This document shows positions 1 to 10,168 of a stretch of DNA of 64,000 bases, one piece after another. Made by a program: the position numbers and the translations under genes. How positions within the stretch are numbered: position 1 is the first letter of the stretch; each line of letters starts with the position of its first letter. The stretch is from assembly GCF_002954225.1 (NCBI RefSeq), contig NZ_PPTH01000015.1:330475-394474 (forward strand). The letters run 5' to 3'. Origin of the DNA: Arthrobacter ruber (GTDB taxonomy: Bacteria; Actinomycetota; Actinomycetes; Actinomycetales; Micrococcaceae). A model generated the notes under the pieces. That model was not told the origin of the DNA and did no database searches. It saw only the letters and a program-made list of their open reading frames with translations.

Positions 1-937
1 CGTCACGCCTGCAGCTCTTGCAGGAAACCGGTGCCATGCCGGTGGTTCCACCGGTACTGAGCAGCATGTCCGCCAGGACATCGGCCCGCAGCTGCGGCAG
101 CGTCCGCGGGTCGTCATCGGCCCGTAGGTTGCGGGCTGCTGCGTCCACCGTGGTGTGGAGAGCCAGTGCCTGCTCCGCCGGGAGGTAGGCGTTCAACCAC
201 GCCATTCCATCCTGATCCGGCTCGAACACGACGCAGCGGTCGGCTGCGGCGTTCACCCGGCGGGCGGTCAGCGTCTCGGGGTGCAGTTTCTCCCGCAGCC
301 GCCGGCGCCGGGCAAGCAACCTGGGCCGGTTCAGGTCTCCCGCGAAGTCCAGGACCTCGGTTTCGAACGACTGCACGGCTTCGTCCGGAAGGGTGCGGGA
401 CTGCTCCACGACGACCGATGCGCGTGCAGGACAGATGTCACCCTTCTCGAGGGCAGCCAGGGTGTTCCTCAGTTCACCGGTCAAGGTCAGTGACTCCGAG
501 ACGAGCCGCGAAGCGGCCCCTTCGGACAGCTTCAGCAGTGCTGCGGTCTCCACGACCGTCTCGGTGAACGCGAGGGACGAGGACCGTCCGGACCAGGTGT
601 GGTGCTCCCGATTGCTGAACGTGTGAACCTGAGCGATCAACCGGGTCCGCTGGGCGGCTGCCCAGGACGCCAGCCGGTCGGCCGCACGCAGCAGGTCGAG
701 TGTGACCGCGAGACCGGCTGCACCGGACGGGCCGTACGTGGCGTCCTGCAACCGGGCGACCAGACCTGACGGCGAGGCGATCTCGACCCGTGCCCGCGCG
801 TGCTCGTCGACGTCAGCGCCGTCGGCTCCCCACTCGTCCATCGAACCGAGGATCTCGTCGAACGTATCCGCGGGCCATTCCGAGGTCGCCTCGTCGTACG
901 CGTCCTCGAGGGTCAGCAGCGCCGATCCGGTGGTCAT
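1..937 (-). CDS. DUF222 (13E12-repeat family) protein, C-terminal end missing
   Basis: Only the first ~312 residues are in the window; the gene runs off the left edge. It starts at ATG 937 ([20 protein letters not shown]). The helical stretch [20 protein letters not shown], then [15 protein letters not shown] and [20 protein letters not shown], are the pattern of DUF222 proteins, which are multi-copy in actinobacteria and usually carry an HNH nuclease domain at the C terminus. That domain would lie outside the window, so nuclease activity cannot be judged here. No stop codon interrupts the visible frame. Function of the family is not established. Confidence 0.8.
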   Translation of the reverse strand, partial: MTTGSALLTLEDAYDEATSEWPADTFDEILGSMDEWGADGADVDEHARARVEIASPSGLVARLQDATYGPSGAAGLAVTLDLLRAADRLASWAAAQRTRLIAQVHTFSNREHHTWSGRSSSLAFTETVVETAALLKLSEGAASRLVSESLTLTGELRNTLAALEKGDICPARASVVVEQSRTLPDEAVQSFETEVLDFAGDLNRPRLLARRRRLREKLHPETLTARRVNAAADRCVVFEPDQDGMAWLNAYLPAEQALALHTTVDAAARNLRADDDPRTLPQLRADVLADMLLSTGGTTGMAPVSCKSCRRD

Positions 938-1166
938 GGCTCATCCAATCACCCGGCGCCGACACTATCGGCGCTCGTCAGAGGGCGGAAAACAGCCGTT
1001 CACGCAGCCCCACGCCCCCGCACAGTGCAGCGCAGGGCGCACGCTCCCCGCCGAGCTGAGCTGCACGCCCTCGCGTGGTGCAGGCGGCCAGACGCCGTCG
1101 AGGCCAGACGGCTTCGACCCCGGCTCCGAGGGGATGTCCACCCGTAGTCTGCGCGATACTGGGGCC

Positions 1167-2441
1167 ATGGATTTCAGCAACCTCACGCGGGACCACCGGC
1201 GCGTCTCCATCCTCGGGTCCACCGGCTCCATCGGCACGCAGGCACTCGACGTGATCGCCGCCGCTCCCGATCGTTTCAGCGTCGCCGGTCTCAGCGCCGG
1301 AGGGCGGAACGTGGAGCTGCTCGCCCGCCAGGCCGTCGCCGTCCGTGCTCCCGCCGTCGGGGTGGCTTCAGTCACGGAGGCCGAGCTCGAGCAGGCCATC
1401 GGCGAGGCCGCTGACGACGCCGGTGTCTCGGGATATACCCCGGAGCTGTTCGCCGGCACGAGCGCGGCAGCGAAGATCGCCGCCTGGCCGGATGCCGACG
1501 TCGTCCTCAACGGGATCACCGGATCGATCGGCCTCGAGCCGACCCTCGCCGCGCTGGCTGCCGGGCACCTGCTCGCGCTCGCCAACAAGGAGTCGCTGAT
1601 CGCCGGGGGAGCCCTCGTGCGGGCCGCCGCCGCGCCCGGACAGCTGGTGCCCGTCGACTCGGAGCACTCCGCGATCGCCCAGGCACTGCGGGGAGGGACG
1701 GCGGACGAGGTGGACCGCCTCATCCTGACCGCCTCGGGCGGCCCGTTCCGCGGCCTCACGCGCTCGCAGCTGGGCAATGTCACCCCGGCGCAGGCCGTGG
1801 CCCATCCGACGTGGGACATGGGCCGGGTGATCAGCACGAACTCCGCGTCCATGGTCAACAAGGCCCTCGAGGTCATCGAGGCGCACCTGCTCTTCGACAT
1901 CCCGCTGGAGCGGATCGACGTCGTGGTGCACCCGCAGTCCATGATCCACTCGATGGTCCAGTTCATCGACGGCTCGACGCTGGCGCAGGCCTCCCCGCCG
2001 GATATGCGCCTCCCGATCGCGCTCGGCATCGGCTGGCCGTTCCGGGTCCCCGGCTCCGCGCGCGCCTGCGACTGGAGCCGGCCCTCGGAGTGGAACTTCG
2101 AGCCGCTGGACGAGCAGGCGTTCCCGGCGGTCGCCCTCGCCAAGCGCGCAGCGGCCGAGGGCGGAACGCGCATGGCGGTGTTCAACGCCGCGAACGAGGA
2201 AGCCGTGGACGCCTTTCACAGGGGAGCCATAGGTTTCCTTGACATCGTGGACACGGTGTCCGCCGTCGTCGACGACCAGCGCGCGCGGGACGCCGCGGTC
2301 GGTGAGAGGACGGACCTCACTCTCGACGCCGTCCTCGAGGCCGAACGCTGGGCACGGACGAGTGCCCGGGCCCGTTGTGGGCTCGGAGACCCGCTGCCGG
2401 AGACGGCAGCCGCATCGGAAGGCCAGAAGGAAAAGCTGTGA
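1167..2441 (+). CDS. dxr: 1-deoxy-D-xylulose 5-phosphate reductoisomerase
   Basis: 424 residues. Converts DXP to 2-C-methyl-D-erythritol 4-phosphate with NADPH, the first committed step of the MEP isoprenoid pathway, in the cytoplasm. The N-terminal nucleotide-binding motif ILGSTGSIG (residues 15-23), the metal ligands in PVDSEHSAI, and TASGGPFRG plus [13 protein letters not shown] of the catalytic domain are all present. Start ATG 1167 places the Rossmann motif at the usual distance; the longer upstream frame is not family-like. A GATACT box ends 6 nt before the ATG and there is no clear Shine-Dalgarno, so the transcript may be leaderless. The stop overlaps the GTG of the site-2 protease by 4 nt. 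ispG, acting later in the pathway, is four genes downstream of that protease's start. Confidence 0.95.
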   Translation: MDFSNLTRDHRRVSILGSTGSIGTQALDVIAAAPDRFSVAGLSAGGRNVELLARQAVAVRAPAVGVASVTEAELEQAIGEAADDAGVSGYTPELFAGTSAAAKIAAWPDADVVLNGITGSIGLEPTLAALAAGHLLALANKESLIAGGALVRAAAAPGQLVPVDSEHSAIAQALRGGTADEVDRLILTASGGPFRGLTRSQLGNVTPAQAVAHPTWDMGRVISTNSASMVNKALEVIEAHLLFDIPLERIDVVVHPQSMIHSMVQFIDGSTLAQASPPDMRLPIALGIGWPFRVPGSARACDWSRPSEWNFEPLDEQAFPAVALAKRAAAEGGTRMAVFNAANEEAVDAFHRGAIGFLDIVDTVSAVVDDQRARDAAVGERTDLTLDAVLEAERWARTSARARCGLGDPLPETAAASEGQKEKL

Positions 2442-3781
2442 CAGTTCTGTTGTTCCTCGTCGGGGTACTCTTCGTCGTTCTCGGGATCGCTGCGTCGATC
2501 GCGCTGCACGAGGTGGGACACCTGGTGCCCGCGAAGCTCTTCCGGGTCCGCGTCACGCAGTACATGGTCGGCTTCGGTCCCACGGTCTGGTCGCGACGCC
2601 GCGGTGAGACCGAGTACGGGCTCAAGGCGATCCCCGCGGGCGGGTACGTCGCCATGGTGGGCATGTTCCCGCCCGCGACGACCGAGGACGGCGCCGTGCG
2701 CCAGTCCAGCACCGGCGTCTTCCAGCAGCTGACCAACGACGCACGGCAGGCCGCCGCCGAGCAGCTCCAACCGGGCGACGAGGACCGCGTCTTCTACAAG
2801 CTGCCCATCTGGAAGCGGATCGTCATCATGCTGGGAGGTCCGCTGATGAACCTCCTGATCGGGACGGTGCTGTTCGCCGTCCTCATCATGGGTTTCGGGA
2901 CCGCGCAGGCCACCACCACCATCTCCTCCGTCTCCGAGTGCGTCGTGCCGGCCAGCCGGCAGGCCGCCACGGACCAGACGGAGTGCGGCGCCGATGACCC
3001 CGCCGCCCCGGCCTACGAGGCGGGCCTCCTGCCGGGCGACCGCGTGGTCGCCTTCGACGGACGGGACGTCACCAGCTGGGACGAGCTGTCCGGCTGGATC
3101 CGCGATGCCGCCGGTCGTGAGGTCGGCATCTCCTACGTGCGCGACGGCGAGACGATCGACTCGACCATCACGCCCCTGCTGACCGAGCGCCCCGTCGCCA
3201 CGGCGGACGGTACGGCCGAGGTCGACGACGACGGCACCACGGTGACGCAGGAGGTGGGCTTCATCGGCGTCGGGTCCACGCAGGAGCTCGTCCCGCAACC
3301 GGCCACCGAGGTGCTCCCGGCCGTCGGCGACTCGCTGGCGCGCGTGGCCGGGGTGGTGCTCAACCTCCCGCAGCGCGTGGTGGACGTCGGCAAGGCCGCT
3401 TTCTCCGATGCGCCCCGCGATCCCGAAGGGCCGATCAGCGTGGTGGGCGTCGGCCGGATCGCGGGTGAGATCTCCGCGATGGAGGAGGTCCCCGTGGCCT
3501 CCCGTGCCGCGACCCTCATCGGGCTGGTGGCGGGCGTCAACCTGGCGCTGTTCGTGTTCAACCTCATCCCGCTCCTCCCGCTCGACGGCGGCCACGTGGC
3601 CGGAGCGCTGTGGGAAGGGCTCCGCCGCGGCGTCGCCCGCCTGTTCCACCGGCCCGACCCCGGTCCGTTCGACATGGCCAGGCTCCTGCCCCTCACCTAC
3701 GCCGTGGCGATCCTGCTCATGGGCATGGGCGTCCTGCTGATCTATGCCGATATCGTGAAGCCGGTGAACCTCTTCGGCTGA
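2438..3781 (+). CDS. rip1: Site-2 protease, M50 family (RseP/Rip1-like)
   Basis: 447 residues, GTG start overlapping the dxr stop (GTGA). A membrane zinc protease that cleaves transmembrane substrates such as anti-sigma factors. The first transmembrane helix holds the HExxH zinc site HEVGH (H24, E25, H28). A PDZ domain follows ([19 protein letters not shown]), and the third zinc ligand motif is in [13 protein letters not shown] near the C terminus; the last helix is [17 protein letters not shown]. The dxr-rip1-ispG-GNAT order matches Mycobacterium tuberculosis Rv2870c-Rv2867c, supporting the Rip1 assignment. Substrates cannot be inferred from the window. Confidence 0.92.
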   Translation: MTVLLFLVGVLFVVLGIAASIALHEVGHLVPAKLFRVRVTQYMVGFGPTVWSRRRGETEYGLKAIPAGGYVAMVGMFPPATTEDGAVRQSSTGVFQQLTNDARQAAAEQLQPGDEDRVFYKLPIWKRIVIMLGGPLMNLLIGTVLFAVLIMGFGTAQATTTISSVSECVVPASRQAATDQTECGADDPAAPAYEAGLLPGDRVVAFDGRDVTSWDELSGWIRDAAGREVGISYVRDGETIDSTITPLLTERPVATADGTAEVDDDGTTVTQEVGFIGVGSTQELVPQPATEVLPAVGDSLARVAGVVLNLPQRVVDVGKAAFSDAPRDPEGPISVVGVGRIAGEISAMEEVPVASRAATLIGLVAGVNLALFVFNLIPLLPLDGGHVAGALWEGLRRGVARLFHRPDPGPFDMARLLPLTYAVAILLMGMGVLLIYADIVKPVNLFG

Positions 3782-3783
3782 TC

Positions 3784-3814
3784 GGTTGTAAACCGGATTT
3801 CAACCCCATACGGT
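3784..3814 (+). promoter_or_regulatory. Promoter with overlapping palindromic operator candidate
   Basis: A GGTTG half-site at 3784-3788 faces CAACC at 3801-3805, and the A/T-rich inner flanks are roughly symmetric too. TTGTAA at 3786-3791 and TACGGT at 3809-3814 form a -35/-10 pair with 17 nt spacing, so the palindrome covers the -35 and most of the spacer. The -10 ends 6 nt before ATG 3821. Position suggests repression, probably by the product of the next gene, which has a helix-turn-helix; that link is inference. Confidence 0.55.
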
Positions 3815-3820
3815 TGATGA

Positions 3821-4435
3821 ATGTTCGTCCTCACGATCGACCAGGCCGGAAGCCGCACCTCGATGGACCGCATCCCGGACCTGCTGGAGCTCCTCGCGTC
3901 CGTCCCCACTGTCCTGCCGTGGGAGCGGTCGGTCGGCGACGAGGCACAGGGCGTCATCGGGAACGCGCACGACGTCGTCGACGCCGTCCTGCGCTGCCTG
4001 CGGGCCGGCGGGTGGTACGTCGGGATCGGCCTCGGTGACGTGGAGCGGCCCTTCCCGCCCTCGCCGCGGGAGGGACGCGGAACAGCGTTCGTGGCGGCTC
4101 GGCTCGCCGTCGAACGGGCCAAGAAGACGGGGGAGCGGGCGCCCGTGGCCGTGGAAGGACCGGTCGGTCGGGCGGACACAGCGGCGGAGGCGGAGGGTGT
4201 CCTCGCACTGCTCGGCCGTCACGTCCTGGCGCGATCGGAGGCCGAGTGGCGCATCCTCGACCTCCTCCAGCCCGGCGAGCGGGGAACGCAGACCGCCGTC
4301 GCCCGCACCCTCGGGATCAGTCCGCAGGCAGTGAGCAAGGCCGCGGCCCGGGCAGCATGGCACGAGGAGCACGCCGTCCGTCCTGCGGCAGCCCGCCTCC
4401 TGGCCTGGGCCGACGCGGGCGCGGACGACGCGTAG
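3821..4435 (+). CDS. SatD-like protein with C-terminal helix-turn-helix
   Basis: 204 residues. The N-terminal part (TIDQAGSRTSMDRI, then GDEAQGV at ~45, GIGLGDVE at ~70 and AARLAVERA at ~95) follows the layout of SatD-family proteins. The C-terminal ~60 residues (SEAEWRILDLLQPGERGTQTAVARTLGISPQAVSKAAARA) form a winged-helix or sigma-4-like HTH. I recognise this by pattern only. A palindrome overlaps its promoter just upstream, fitting an autoregulator. Translation may start on a leaderless mRNA since no Shine-Dalgarno precedes the ATG. A small membrane protein follows ~100 nt downstream, as the sat genes of streptococci pair with membrane genes. Function unknown. Confidence 0.6.
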   Translation: MFVLTIDQAGSRTSMDRIPDLLELLASVPTVLPWERSVGDEAQGVIGNAHDVVDAVLRCLRAGGWYVGIGLGDVERPFPPSPREGRGTAFVAARLAVERAKKTGERAPVAVEGPVGRADTAAEAEGVLALLGRHVLARSEAEWRILDLLQPGERGTQTAVARTLGISPQAVSKAAARAAWHEEHAVRPAAARLLAWADAGADDA

Positions 4436-4534
4436 GCCGACGGCGCAGGCGACGACGACGGCAACGTGGAGGCCCGTTGGGGGTGCCGTGCGATAGACAT
4501 GGAGCAGGGACCGATGGGACATGGAGGAGGTTCG

Positions 4535-4975
4535 GTGGACGCACTGTGGATCGTGACGGCGCTGGTCGTGGCGGGCGGCCTGGGCCTGCCCGTGACCATG
4601 CTCGTCCTGCGTCTGGCACGCTCCGTCGACACCGCCGAGCGACGCCGGGAGGAGCTGCCCGAACCTGCGGACCAGCCCCAGCTCGACCTCCCGGAACCAC
4701 CTTCCCAGCCGCCCCAGGCTCCCGTCGACGCCCTGCCCCCCGGCGTGCTCCGCGGCGGACTGGTCATCGGCGTGCTCGAGCGCCTTGCGGTGACGGTCGC
4801 CATCCTCGGCGGCCAGCCCGTCGCCATCGCCTACGTGGTGGCGGTCAAGGCACTCGGCCGCTACGCCGAACTCAAGGAGACCCCGGCTGCGTCGGAACGC
4901 TTCATCATCGGCACCCTGACCTCCATGCTCTGGGCCGCCGGCGTGGCGACCCTCGTCAAGGTGTACCTGCTGTAA
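4535..4975 (+). CDS. Small membrane protein of unknown function
   Basis: 146 residues. Start GTG 4535 is chosen because GGAGGAGG (4523-4530) sits 4 nt ahead. One N-terminal membrane helix (ALWIVTALVVAGGLGLPVTM) is followed by a charged, then proline-rich linker (~residues 30-70, LPEPADQPQLDLPEPPSQPP). Two more hydrophobic segments come near the C terminus (LAVTVAILGGQPVAIAYVVA and GTLTSMLWAAGVATLVKVYL). It lies directly after the SatD-like gene on the same strand and may be co-transcribed with it. No family recognised with confidence. Confidence 0.75.
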   Translation: MDALWIVTALVVAGGLGLPVTMLVLRLARSVDTAERRREELPEPADQPQLDLPEPPSQPPQAPVDALPPGVLRGGLVIGVLERLAVTVAILGGQPVAIAYVVAVKALGRYAELKETPAASERFIIGTLTSMLWAAGVATLVKVYLL

Positions 4976-4994
4976 CTCACGTAGGGTGAAGCCC

Positions 4995-5285
4995 ATGAGT
5001 ATCTTCGCCGTTGAGTACGTGTACAGCCCCGACCACGACGCCCTCCGCACGGAGCACCGGCCCGCGCACCGGCAGTGGCTCGAGGAGCTCGTCGGGCAGG
5101 GACGTGTCCTCGCATCCGGCCCCTTCGCCGACGGCAGCGGTGCCCTGCTCCTCTTCGCCTCCGAGACCGAGGGCGACCTCAACCAGCTCGTCAGCGAGGA
5201 TCCCTTCGCCCGCGCCGGAGCCATCTCGGCGGTCAAGACCACCGAATGGAACCCCATCATCGGGGCCTTCCGCGACCGCGTGTGA
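4995..5285 (+). CDS. YciI-like protein
   Basis: 96 residues with the small alpha/beta-barrel pattern of the YciI family: EYVYSPDHDALRTEHRPAHRQWLEEL at the N terminus, GRVLASGPFADGSGALLLF in the middle, and DPFARAGAISAVKTTEWNP at the C terminus. The His-Asp pair typical of the family is visible (H31 in HRQW region and D of SEDPF). The physiological reaction of these proteins is mostly unknown. ATG 4995 is preferred over an in-frame GTG at 4986 because TAGGGT (4982-4987) ends 7 nt before it, the same leaderless geometry as elsewhere in the window. Confidence 0.85.
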   Translation: MSIFAVEYVYSPDHDALRTEHRPAHRQWLEELVGQGRVLASGPFADGSGALLLFASETEGDLNQLVSEDPFARAGAISAVKTTEWNPIIGAFRDRV

Positions 5286-5384
5286 CGTGCATCGCCACCG
5301 CAGCCCCGCACGGCGGGGACGGTGGATAATGAAGAAGAGAATCCCGTCAGACGTGCGGTCAAGGCCGCGAGCATGGAGGATGTT

Positions 5385-6551
5385 TTGACCTCGGTCAACC
5401 TAGGAATGCCAGCAGCGCCGCCGCCCGTCCTCGCCCCCCGGCGCAAGACCCGCCAGATCAAGGTCGGCTCGGTGGGGGTCGGTTCGGACTCCCCGATCAG
5501 CATCCAGTCGATGACCACGACGCCGACCACGGACATCAACGCGACGCTCCAGCAGATCGCCGAACTCACGGCCACCGGCTGCGACATCGTGCGTGTGGCC
5601 TGCCCGTCGGCCGATGATGCCGCGGCCCTGCCGATCATCGCGAAGAAGTCCCAGATCCCGGTGATCGCGGACATCCACTTCCAGCCCAAGTACGTGTTCG
5701 CCGCGATCGACGCCGGATGCGCCGCGGTCCGCGTGAACCCCGGTAACATCCGCAAGTTCGACGACCAGGTCAAGCAGATCGCCGACGCCGCGAAGGCCGC
5801 CGGCACCTCGATCCGCATCGGCGTCAACGCCGGGTCCCTCGATCCGCGCCTCATGCAGAAGTACGGCAAGGCCACCCCGGAAGCGCTCGTCGAGTCCGCG
5901 GTCTGGGAGGCGTCCCTGTTCGAGGAGCACGACTTCCACGATTTCAAGATCTCCGTCAAGCACAACGACCCCGTGGTCATGGTCCGCGCCTACGAGCTCC
6001 TGGCCGAGCGCGGCGACTGGCCCCTGCACCTCGGCGTCACCGAGGCCGGGCCCGCCTTCCAGGGCACCATCAAGTCCGCCACCGCCTTCGGGGCGCTGCT
6101 GTCCAAGGGCATCGGCGACACCATCCGCGTCTCCCTCTCCGCGCCGCCGGTCGAGGAGATCAAGGTGGGGAACCAGATCCTGCAGTCGCTCAACCTGCGC
6201 CCGCGCAAGCTCGAGATCGTCTCCTGCCCCTCCTGCGGCAGGGCCCAGGTGGACGTGTACACGCTCGCCGAGGAGGTCACCGCAGGCCTCGAGGGCATGG
6301 AGGTCCCCCTCCGCGTGGCCGTCATGGGTTGCGTCGTCAACGGGCCGGGAGAGGCCCGCGAGGCCGACCTCGGCGTGGCCTCCGGCAACGGCAAGGGCCA
6401 GATCTTCGTGAAGGGCGAGGTCATCAAGACCGTGCCCGAGGACCAGATCGTCGAGACCCTCATCGAGGAAGCGATGCGGCTGGCAGAGGAGATGGGTGAG
6501 ACGGATGGCGAGACTGCTGGCCAAGGTGGCCCCATGGTTACCGTCAGCTAG
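5385..6551 (+). CDS. ispG: 4-hydroxy-3-methylbut-2-enyl diphosphate synthase (IspG/GcpE)
   Basis: 388 residues. Converts ME-cPP to HMBPP in the MEP pathway with a [4Fe-4S] cluster. Cluster cysteines are in SCPSCGR and [11 protein letters not shown]; the TIM-barrel motif [14 protein letters not shown] lies near the N terminus. Start TTG 5385 is favoured: GGAGG (5375-5379) sits 5 nt ahead, and the resulting N terminus ([20 protein letters not shown]) is family-like. An ATG at 5373 in frame lacks such spacing. GATAAT at 5325-5330 is a plausible -10, giving a ~50 nt leader. The 3' end overlaps the next gene by 56 nt. Confidence 0.95.
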   Translation: MTSVNLGMPAAPPPVLAPRRKTRQIKVGSVGVGSDSPISIQSMTTTPTTDINATLQQIAELTATGCDIVRVACPSADDAAALPIIAKKSQIPVIADIHFQPKYVFAAIDAGCAAVRVNPGNIRKFDDQVKQIADAAKAAGTSIRIGVNAGSLDPRLMQKYGKATPEALVESAVWEASLFEEHDFHDFKISVKHNDPVVMVRAYELLAERGDWPLHLGVTEAGPAFQGTIKSATAFGALLSKGIGDTIRVSLSAPPVEEIKVGNQILQSLNLRPRKLEIVSCPSCGRAQVDVYTLAEEVTAGLEGMEVPLRVAVMGCVVNGPGEAREADLGVASGNGKGQIFVKGEVIKTVPEDQIVETLIEEAMRLAEEMGETDGETAGQGGPMVTVS

Positions 6552-7407
6552 GCCCGAGCCCGATCCCGAGGGGCCCTGGTCCTTCCGTGTCCTCGGCGAG
6601 GAGGACACCCGCGACCTCTGGACCATCGTCAATGCGGACCCGGTGGCGAACGTGTTCGTCGCCTCCCATCTCGAGACCCGCGGCAGCGCGGCGCCGTCCT
6701 TCTCGGGCGGAGAGATCGTGGGCATGTTCCGCCACAACGAACTGCGTGCCGCGTGCTGGGCGGGTGTGAACCTCGTGCCGGTCGGCGTGACCGACGAGAC
6801 GGGGGCGATCTTCGGTGACCATCTCGGACGCTCGGGGCGCACCTTCTCCTCCATCTTCGGGCTCTCCGAGGGCGTCATGGACCTGTGGTCCACGCTCGAG
6901 GACTACAGCGCCGAGCCGTTCGACGTCCGCCCCACGCAGCCGCTCATGGCCATCGACCGGGACCCCCTCATCCGGCCCGCGACCGATCTGAGGTTCACCC
7001 GTCCGGAGGAGCTCGACCGCCTGCTGCCCGCGTGCGCGGCGATGTTCGAGGAGGAGGTGGGGTACTCGCCGTTCATCGGCGGGTCGGAGCACTACCGGCG
7101 CCGCGTGGCCTCCCTCATCAGCCGGAAGCACTCCCTCGTGGCCTTCGGCGACGGCGGCGAGGTGGTCTTCAAGGCCGAGCTCGGCACGGTGTCCTCCCAG
7201 GCCGTCCAGGTGCAGGGCGTGTGGATGAACCCGGACCACCGCGGCAGGGGGCTGAGCGCCGCCTACATGGCCGCCGTCGTCGTCGCCGCCCGCGCCGTCG
7301 CCCCCACCGTGAGCCTCTACGTGAACTCCTACAACGCCCGCGCGATCGCCGCGTACAAGCGCGTGGGGTTCGAGCAGGTGGACACCTTCGCGACCATCCT
7401 CTTCTGA
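6496..7407 (+). CDS. DUF4081-type GNAT family N-acetyltransferase
   Basis: 303 residues. An N-terminal DUF4081-like half ([27 protein letters not shown]) precedes a C-terminal GNAT fold with the acetyl-CoA loop [17 protein letters not shown] and the closing [23 protein letters not shown]. Start GTG 6496 has AGAGGAG 4 nt upstream; ATG 6505 is an alternative. It overlaps ispG by 56 nt in another frame, so the two are translationally coupled. The equivalent gene follows gcpE in M. tuberculosis (Rv2867c). Acceptor substrate unknown. Confidence 0.88.
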   Translation: MRRMARLLAKVAPWLPSARPEPDPEGPWSFRVLGEEDTRDLWTIVNADPVANVFVASHLETRGSAAPSFSGGEIVGMFRHNELRAACWAGVNLVPVGVTDETGAIFGDHLGRSGRTFSSIFGLSEGVMDLWSTLEDYSAEPFDVRPTQPLMAIDRDPLIRPATDLRFTRPEELDRLLPACAAMFEEEVGYSPFIGGSEHYRRRVASLISRKHSLVAFGDGGEVVFKAELGTVSSQAVQVQGVWMNPDHRGRGLSAAYMAAVVVAARAVAPTVSLYVNSYNARAIAAYKRVGFEQVDTFATILF

Positions 7408-7452
7408 GGACGGACACCCGGCCCGCGACGGCGGCGCCGGGTCGGGACCGGC

Positions 7453-7490
7453 TAGATTGGTACCTGTTGTCTCCCGCCGGACGGCGGGAG
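7453..7490 (+). promoter_or_regulatory. proS promoter -10 candidate and leader hairpin
   Basis: TAGATT (7453-7458) is a candidate -10. It is followed by a perfect 8-bp stem, CTCCCGCC (7471-7478) with GGCGGGAG (7483-7490), loop GGAC. The stem would fall in the proS leader ~55 nt before the GTG. No T-run follows, so it is not an obvious terminator, and I see no T-box signature. Confidence 0.4.
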
Positions 7491-7543
7491 CGTGAACGGC
7501 AGTGCACGATCTCGATGCACGATAGATACGAACGGACACCCGC

Positions 7544-9334
7544 GTGGTCTTACGACTCTCGACCCTTTTCCTGCGCACCCTGCGTGAAGATCCAGCCGAC
7601 GCCGAGGTGGCGAGCCACCGCCTCCTGCTGCGTGCGGGCTACATCCGGCGGGCCGCGCCCGGGATCTACAGCTGGCTGCCGCTGGGACTGAAGGTCCTGG
7701 CGCGGGTCGAGGCCATCATCCGCGAGGAGATGGAGGCCATCGGCGCCCAGGAGGTGCACTTCCCGGCGCTGCTGCCCAAGGAGCCCTACGAGGCGACGAA
7801 CCGCTGGACCGAGTACGGCGACGGCATCTTCCGCCTCAAGGACCGCAAGGACGCCGACTACCTCCTCGCGCCCACGCACGAGGAGATGTTCACGCTGCTC
7901 GTGAAGGACCTGTACACGTCGTACAAGGACCTGCCCGTGAGCCTGTTCCAGATCCAGACCAAGTACCGCGACGAGGCCCGGCCCCGCGCCGGACTGCTCC
8001 GCGGACGCGAGTTCATCATGAAGGACTCCTACTCCTTCGACATCGACGACGAGGGCCTCGAAGCGAGCTACCAGCTCCACCGCGGCGCCTACCTGCGCAT
8101 CTTCGAGCGGCTCGGCCTCGAGGTGATCCCCGTGACGGCGACCGCCGGAGCCATGGGCGGCTCCAAGAGCGAGGAGTTCCTGCACCCGACGCCCATCGGC
8201 GAGGACACCTTCGTCCGCTCCGCCGGCGGGTACACCGCGAACGTGGAGGCCGTCACCACCGTGGTGCCAGACGACGTCGACTTCACGGACGCCCCGGCCG
8301 CGGAGGTCCGGGACACCCCGGACACCCCGACGATCGACACCCTCGTGGACCACGCCAATGCCGCCGGCGACCGGACCTGGACCGCCGCCGACACCCTGAA
8401 GAACGTCGTGCTCGCCGCCGTGCTGCCTACGGGGGAGCGCGAGATCGTCGTCGTCGGCGTGCCCGGCGACCGCACCGTGGACCTCAAGCGCATCGAGGCG
8501 AACATCGCCGTTCACCTGGAGACGGGCGGGGAAGTGGCCGTGGAGGCCGCAGGCGAGGAGGACCTGAAGAAGCACCAGGGCCTCGTCAAGGGCTACATCG
8601 GCCCAGGGCTCGCCCCGGAAGCCGCCGTCCTCGGCGTCGAGGGGTCCACCGGCCTGCGCTACCTCGTCGACCCGCGCGTGGTCCGCGGAACCTCCTGGAT
8701 CACCGGCGCCAACGAGCACGGCAGGCACGTCTTCGGCCTCGTCGCCGGCCGCGACTTCACGTGGGACGGCGTCATCGAGGCCGTCGAGGTGCGTGAGGGC
8801 GACGAAGCGCCGGACGGCTCCGGACCGCTCGCGGCCGCCCGCGGCATCGAGATGGGACACATCTTCCAGCTCGGCCGCAAGTACGCCGAGGCCCTCGGGC
8901 TCAAGGTCCTCGACCGGAACGGCAAGCTCGCCACGGTCACCATGGGCTCCTACGGTGTGGGCGTGACCCGCGCCATCGCCGCACTCGCCGAATCCAACCA
9001 CGACGACCGCGGCATCATCTGGCCCCGCAACGTCGCACCCGCCGACGTGCACGTCGTCGCGACCGGCAAGGGAGCCGAGGTGTTCGAGGCCGCGGAGAAG
9101 CTCGCCGCCGAGCTGGAATCGGCCGGCCTGACCGTGCTCTACGACGACCGCCCGAAGGTCTCGCCGGGCGTCAAGTTCGGGGACGCCGAACTGATCGGCG
9201 TCCCGACCATCGTCGTCGTCGGACGCGGGCTCGCGGACGGCGTCCTCGAGGTCAAGGACCGCCGGACGGGCGAGGCGCAGGACGTCGCGGTGGACGACGC
9301 CGTCGCGCTGCTGCGCGAGCTCACGGCCTCCTAG
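7544..9334 (+). CDS. proS: Prolyl-tRNA synthetase (bacterial type)
   Basis: 596 residues, GTG start ([21 protein letters not shown]). Class II synthetase charging tRNA-Pro. Motif 2 region [31 protein letters not shown] is present. The bacterial editing (INS) domain lies about residues 225-410 ([22 protein letters not shown]... [16 protein letters not shown]). Motif 3 [15 protein letters not shown] and a C-terminal anticodon-binding domain ([19 protein letters not shown]) complete it. Full length for the family. No strong Shine-Dalgarno is visible. It stands alone, with a TSUP gene starting 7 nt after its stop. Confidence 0.97.
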   Translation: MVLRLSTLFLRTLREDPADAEVASHRLLLRAGYIRRAAPGIYSWLPLGLKVLARVEAIIREEMEAIGAQEVHFPALLPKEPYEATNRWTEYGDGIFRLKDRKDADYLLAPTHEEMFTLLVKDLYTSYKDLPVSLFQIQTKYRDEARPRAGLLRGREFIMKDSYSFDIDDEGLEASYQLHRGAYLRIFERLGLEVIPVTATAGAMGGSKSEEFLHPTPIGEDTFVRSAGGYTANVEAVTTVVPDDVDFTDAPAAEVRDTPDTPTIDTLVDHANAAGDRTWTAADTLKNVVLAAVLPTGEREIVVVGVPGDRTVDLKRIEANIAVHLETGGEVAVEAAGEEDLKKHQGLVKGYIGPGLAPEAAVLGVEGSTGLRYLVDPRVVRGTSWITGANEHGRHVFGLVAGRDFTWDGVIEAVEVREGDEAPDGSGPLAAARGIEMGHIFQLGRKYAEALGLKVLDRNGKLATVTMGSYGVGVTRAIAALAESNHDDRGIIWPRNVAPADVHVVATGKGAEVFEAAEKLAAELESAGLTVLYDDRPKVSPGVKFGDAELIGVPTIVVVGRGLADGVLEVKDRRTGEAQDVAVDDAVALLRELTAS

Positions 9335-9340
9335 CCGGCG

Positions 9341-10156
9341 GTGGTCTCCGGACTCGAGGAACTGCACCTCGCCACGATCCTCCTGGTCCTCGTCGCCGGG
9401 TTCGCCGCGGGCTGGGTGGACGCCGTCGTCGGCGGGGGAGGGCTCCTGCAGCTGCCGGCGCTCCTCCTCGTCCCCGGTATCACGCCGGTGGAAGCCCTCG
9501 CCACGAACAAGCTGGGGTCCATCTTCGGCACGACGACGAGCGCCGTCACCTACTACCGGCGGGCGCACCCGGATCTGCGCACGGCCCTGCCGATGGCCGG
9601 AATCGCCCTCGGAGGGAGCTTCGGCGGCGCGATCCTCGCCGCGTCGCTGCCGTCGTCGGTCTTCAAGCCGATCATCGTGGTGGCGCTCATCGCCGTCGCG
9701 GTGTTCACGGCGCTCAAGCCGTCCGTGGGGACGCTGACGCAGCTGCGGCACCAGGGCGTCCGGCACTACGGGACGGCCGGCGCGATCGGCCTCGTGATCG
9801 GCTTCTACGACGGGCTGATCGGACCCGGCACCGGATCCTTCCTCATCATCGCGATGGTGACGCTGCTCGGGTACAACTTCCTGGGCGCCAGCGCGAAGGC
9901 GAAGATCGTGAACATGGCCACCAACTTCGGTGCCCTGATGTTCTTCCTGCCGAACGGTTCCATCCTCTGGGGCCTCGGACTCCTGCTCGGGGTCGCCAAC
10001 ATGGCCGGCGGGTACACGGGGTCCCGCATGGCCATCAGCCAGGGGAGCCGGTTCATCCGCATCGTGTTCCTCGCCGTCGTCGGGGCCCTGATCCTCAAGC
10101 TGGGCTACGACGTGTGGGTCGAGAACGTCAGGCCCTGGGTGGACGGGACGTCCTGA
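9341..10156 (+). CDS. TSUP family membrane transporter (TauE/SafE-like)
   Basis: 271 residues with about eight hydrophobic helices in two halves. Each half starts with the family signature: GFAAGWVDAVVGGGGLLQLPALLL near residue 20 and GFYDGLIGPGTGSFLIIAMVTLLGYNFLGASAKAKIVNMATN near residue 150. TSUP proteins export or import small sulfonates, sulfite or organic acids; the substrate here is not predictable. GTG 9341 (or GTG 9344) lies just after the proS stop with no Shine-Dalgarno, implying coupling to proS. The gene is convergent with the next one, 12 nt away, with no terminator between. Confidence 0.88.
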   Translation: MVSGLEELHLATILLVLVAGFAAGWVDAVVGGGGLLQLPALLLVPGITPVEALATNKLGSIFGTTTSAVTYYRRAHPDLRTALPMAGIALGGSFGGAILAASLPSSVFKPIIVVALIAVAVFTALKPSVGTLTQLRHQGVRHYGTAGAIGLVIGFYDGLIGPGTGSFLIIAMVTLLGYNFLGASAKAKIVNMATNFGALMFFLPNGSILWGLGLLLGVANMAGGYTGSRMAISQGSRFIRIVFLAVVGALILKLGYDVWVENVRPWVDGTS

Positions 10157-10168
10157 CCGCTGCTCCGC

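Noticed and set aside
7471..7490. T-box riboswitch ahead of proS
   Set aside because: The leader is under 90 nt and lacks the T-box sequence and an antiterminator; it has only a simple hairpin.
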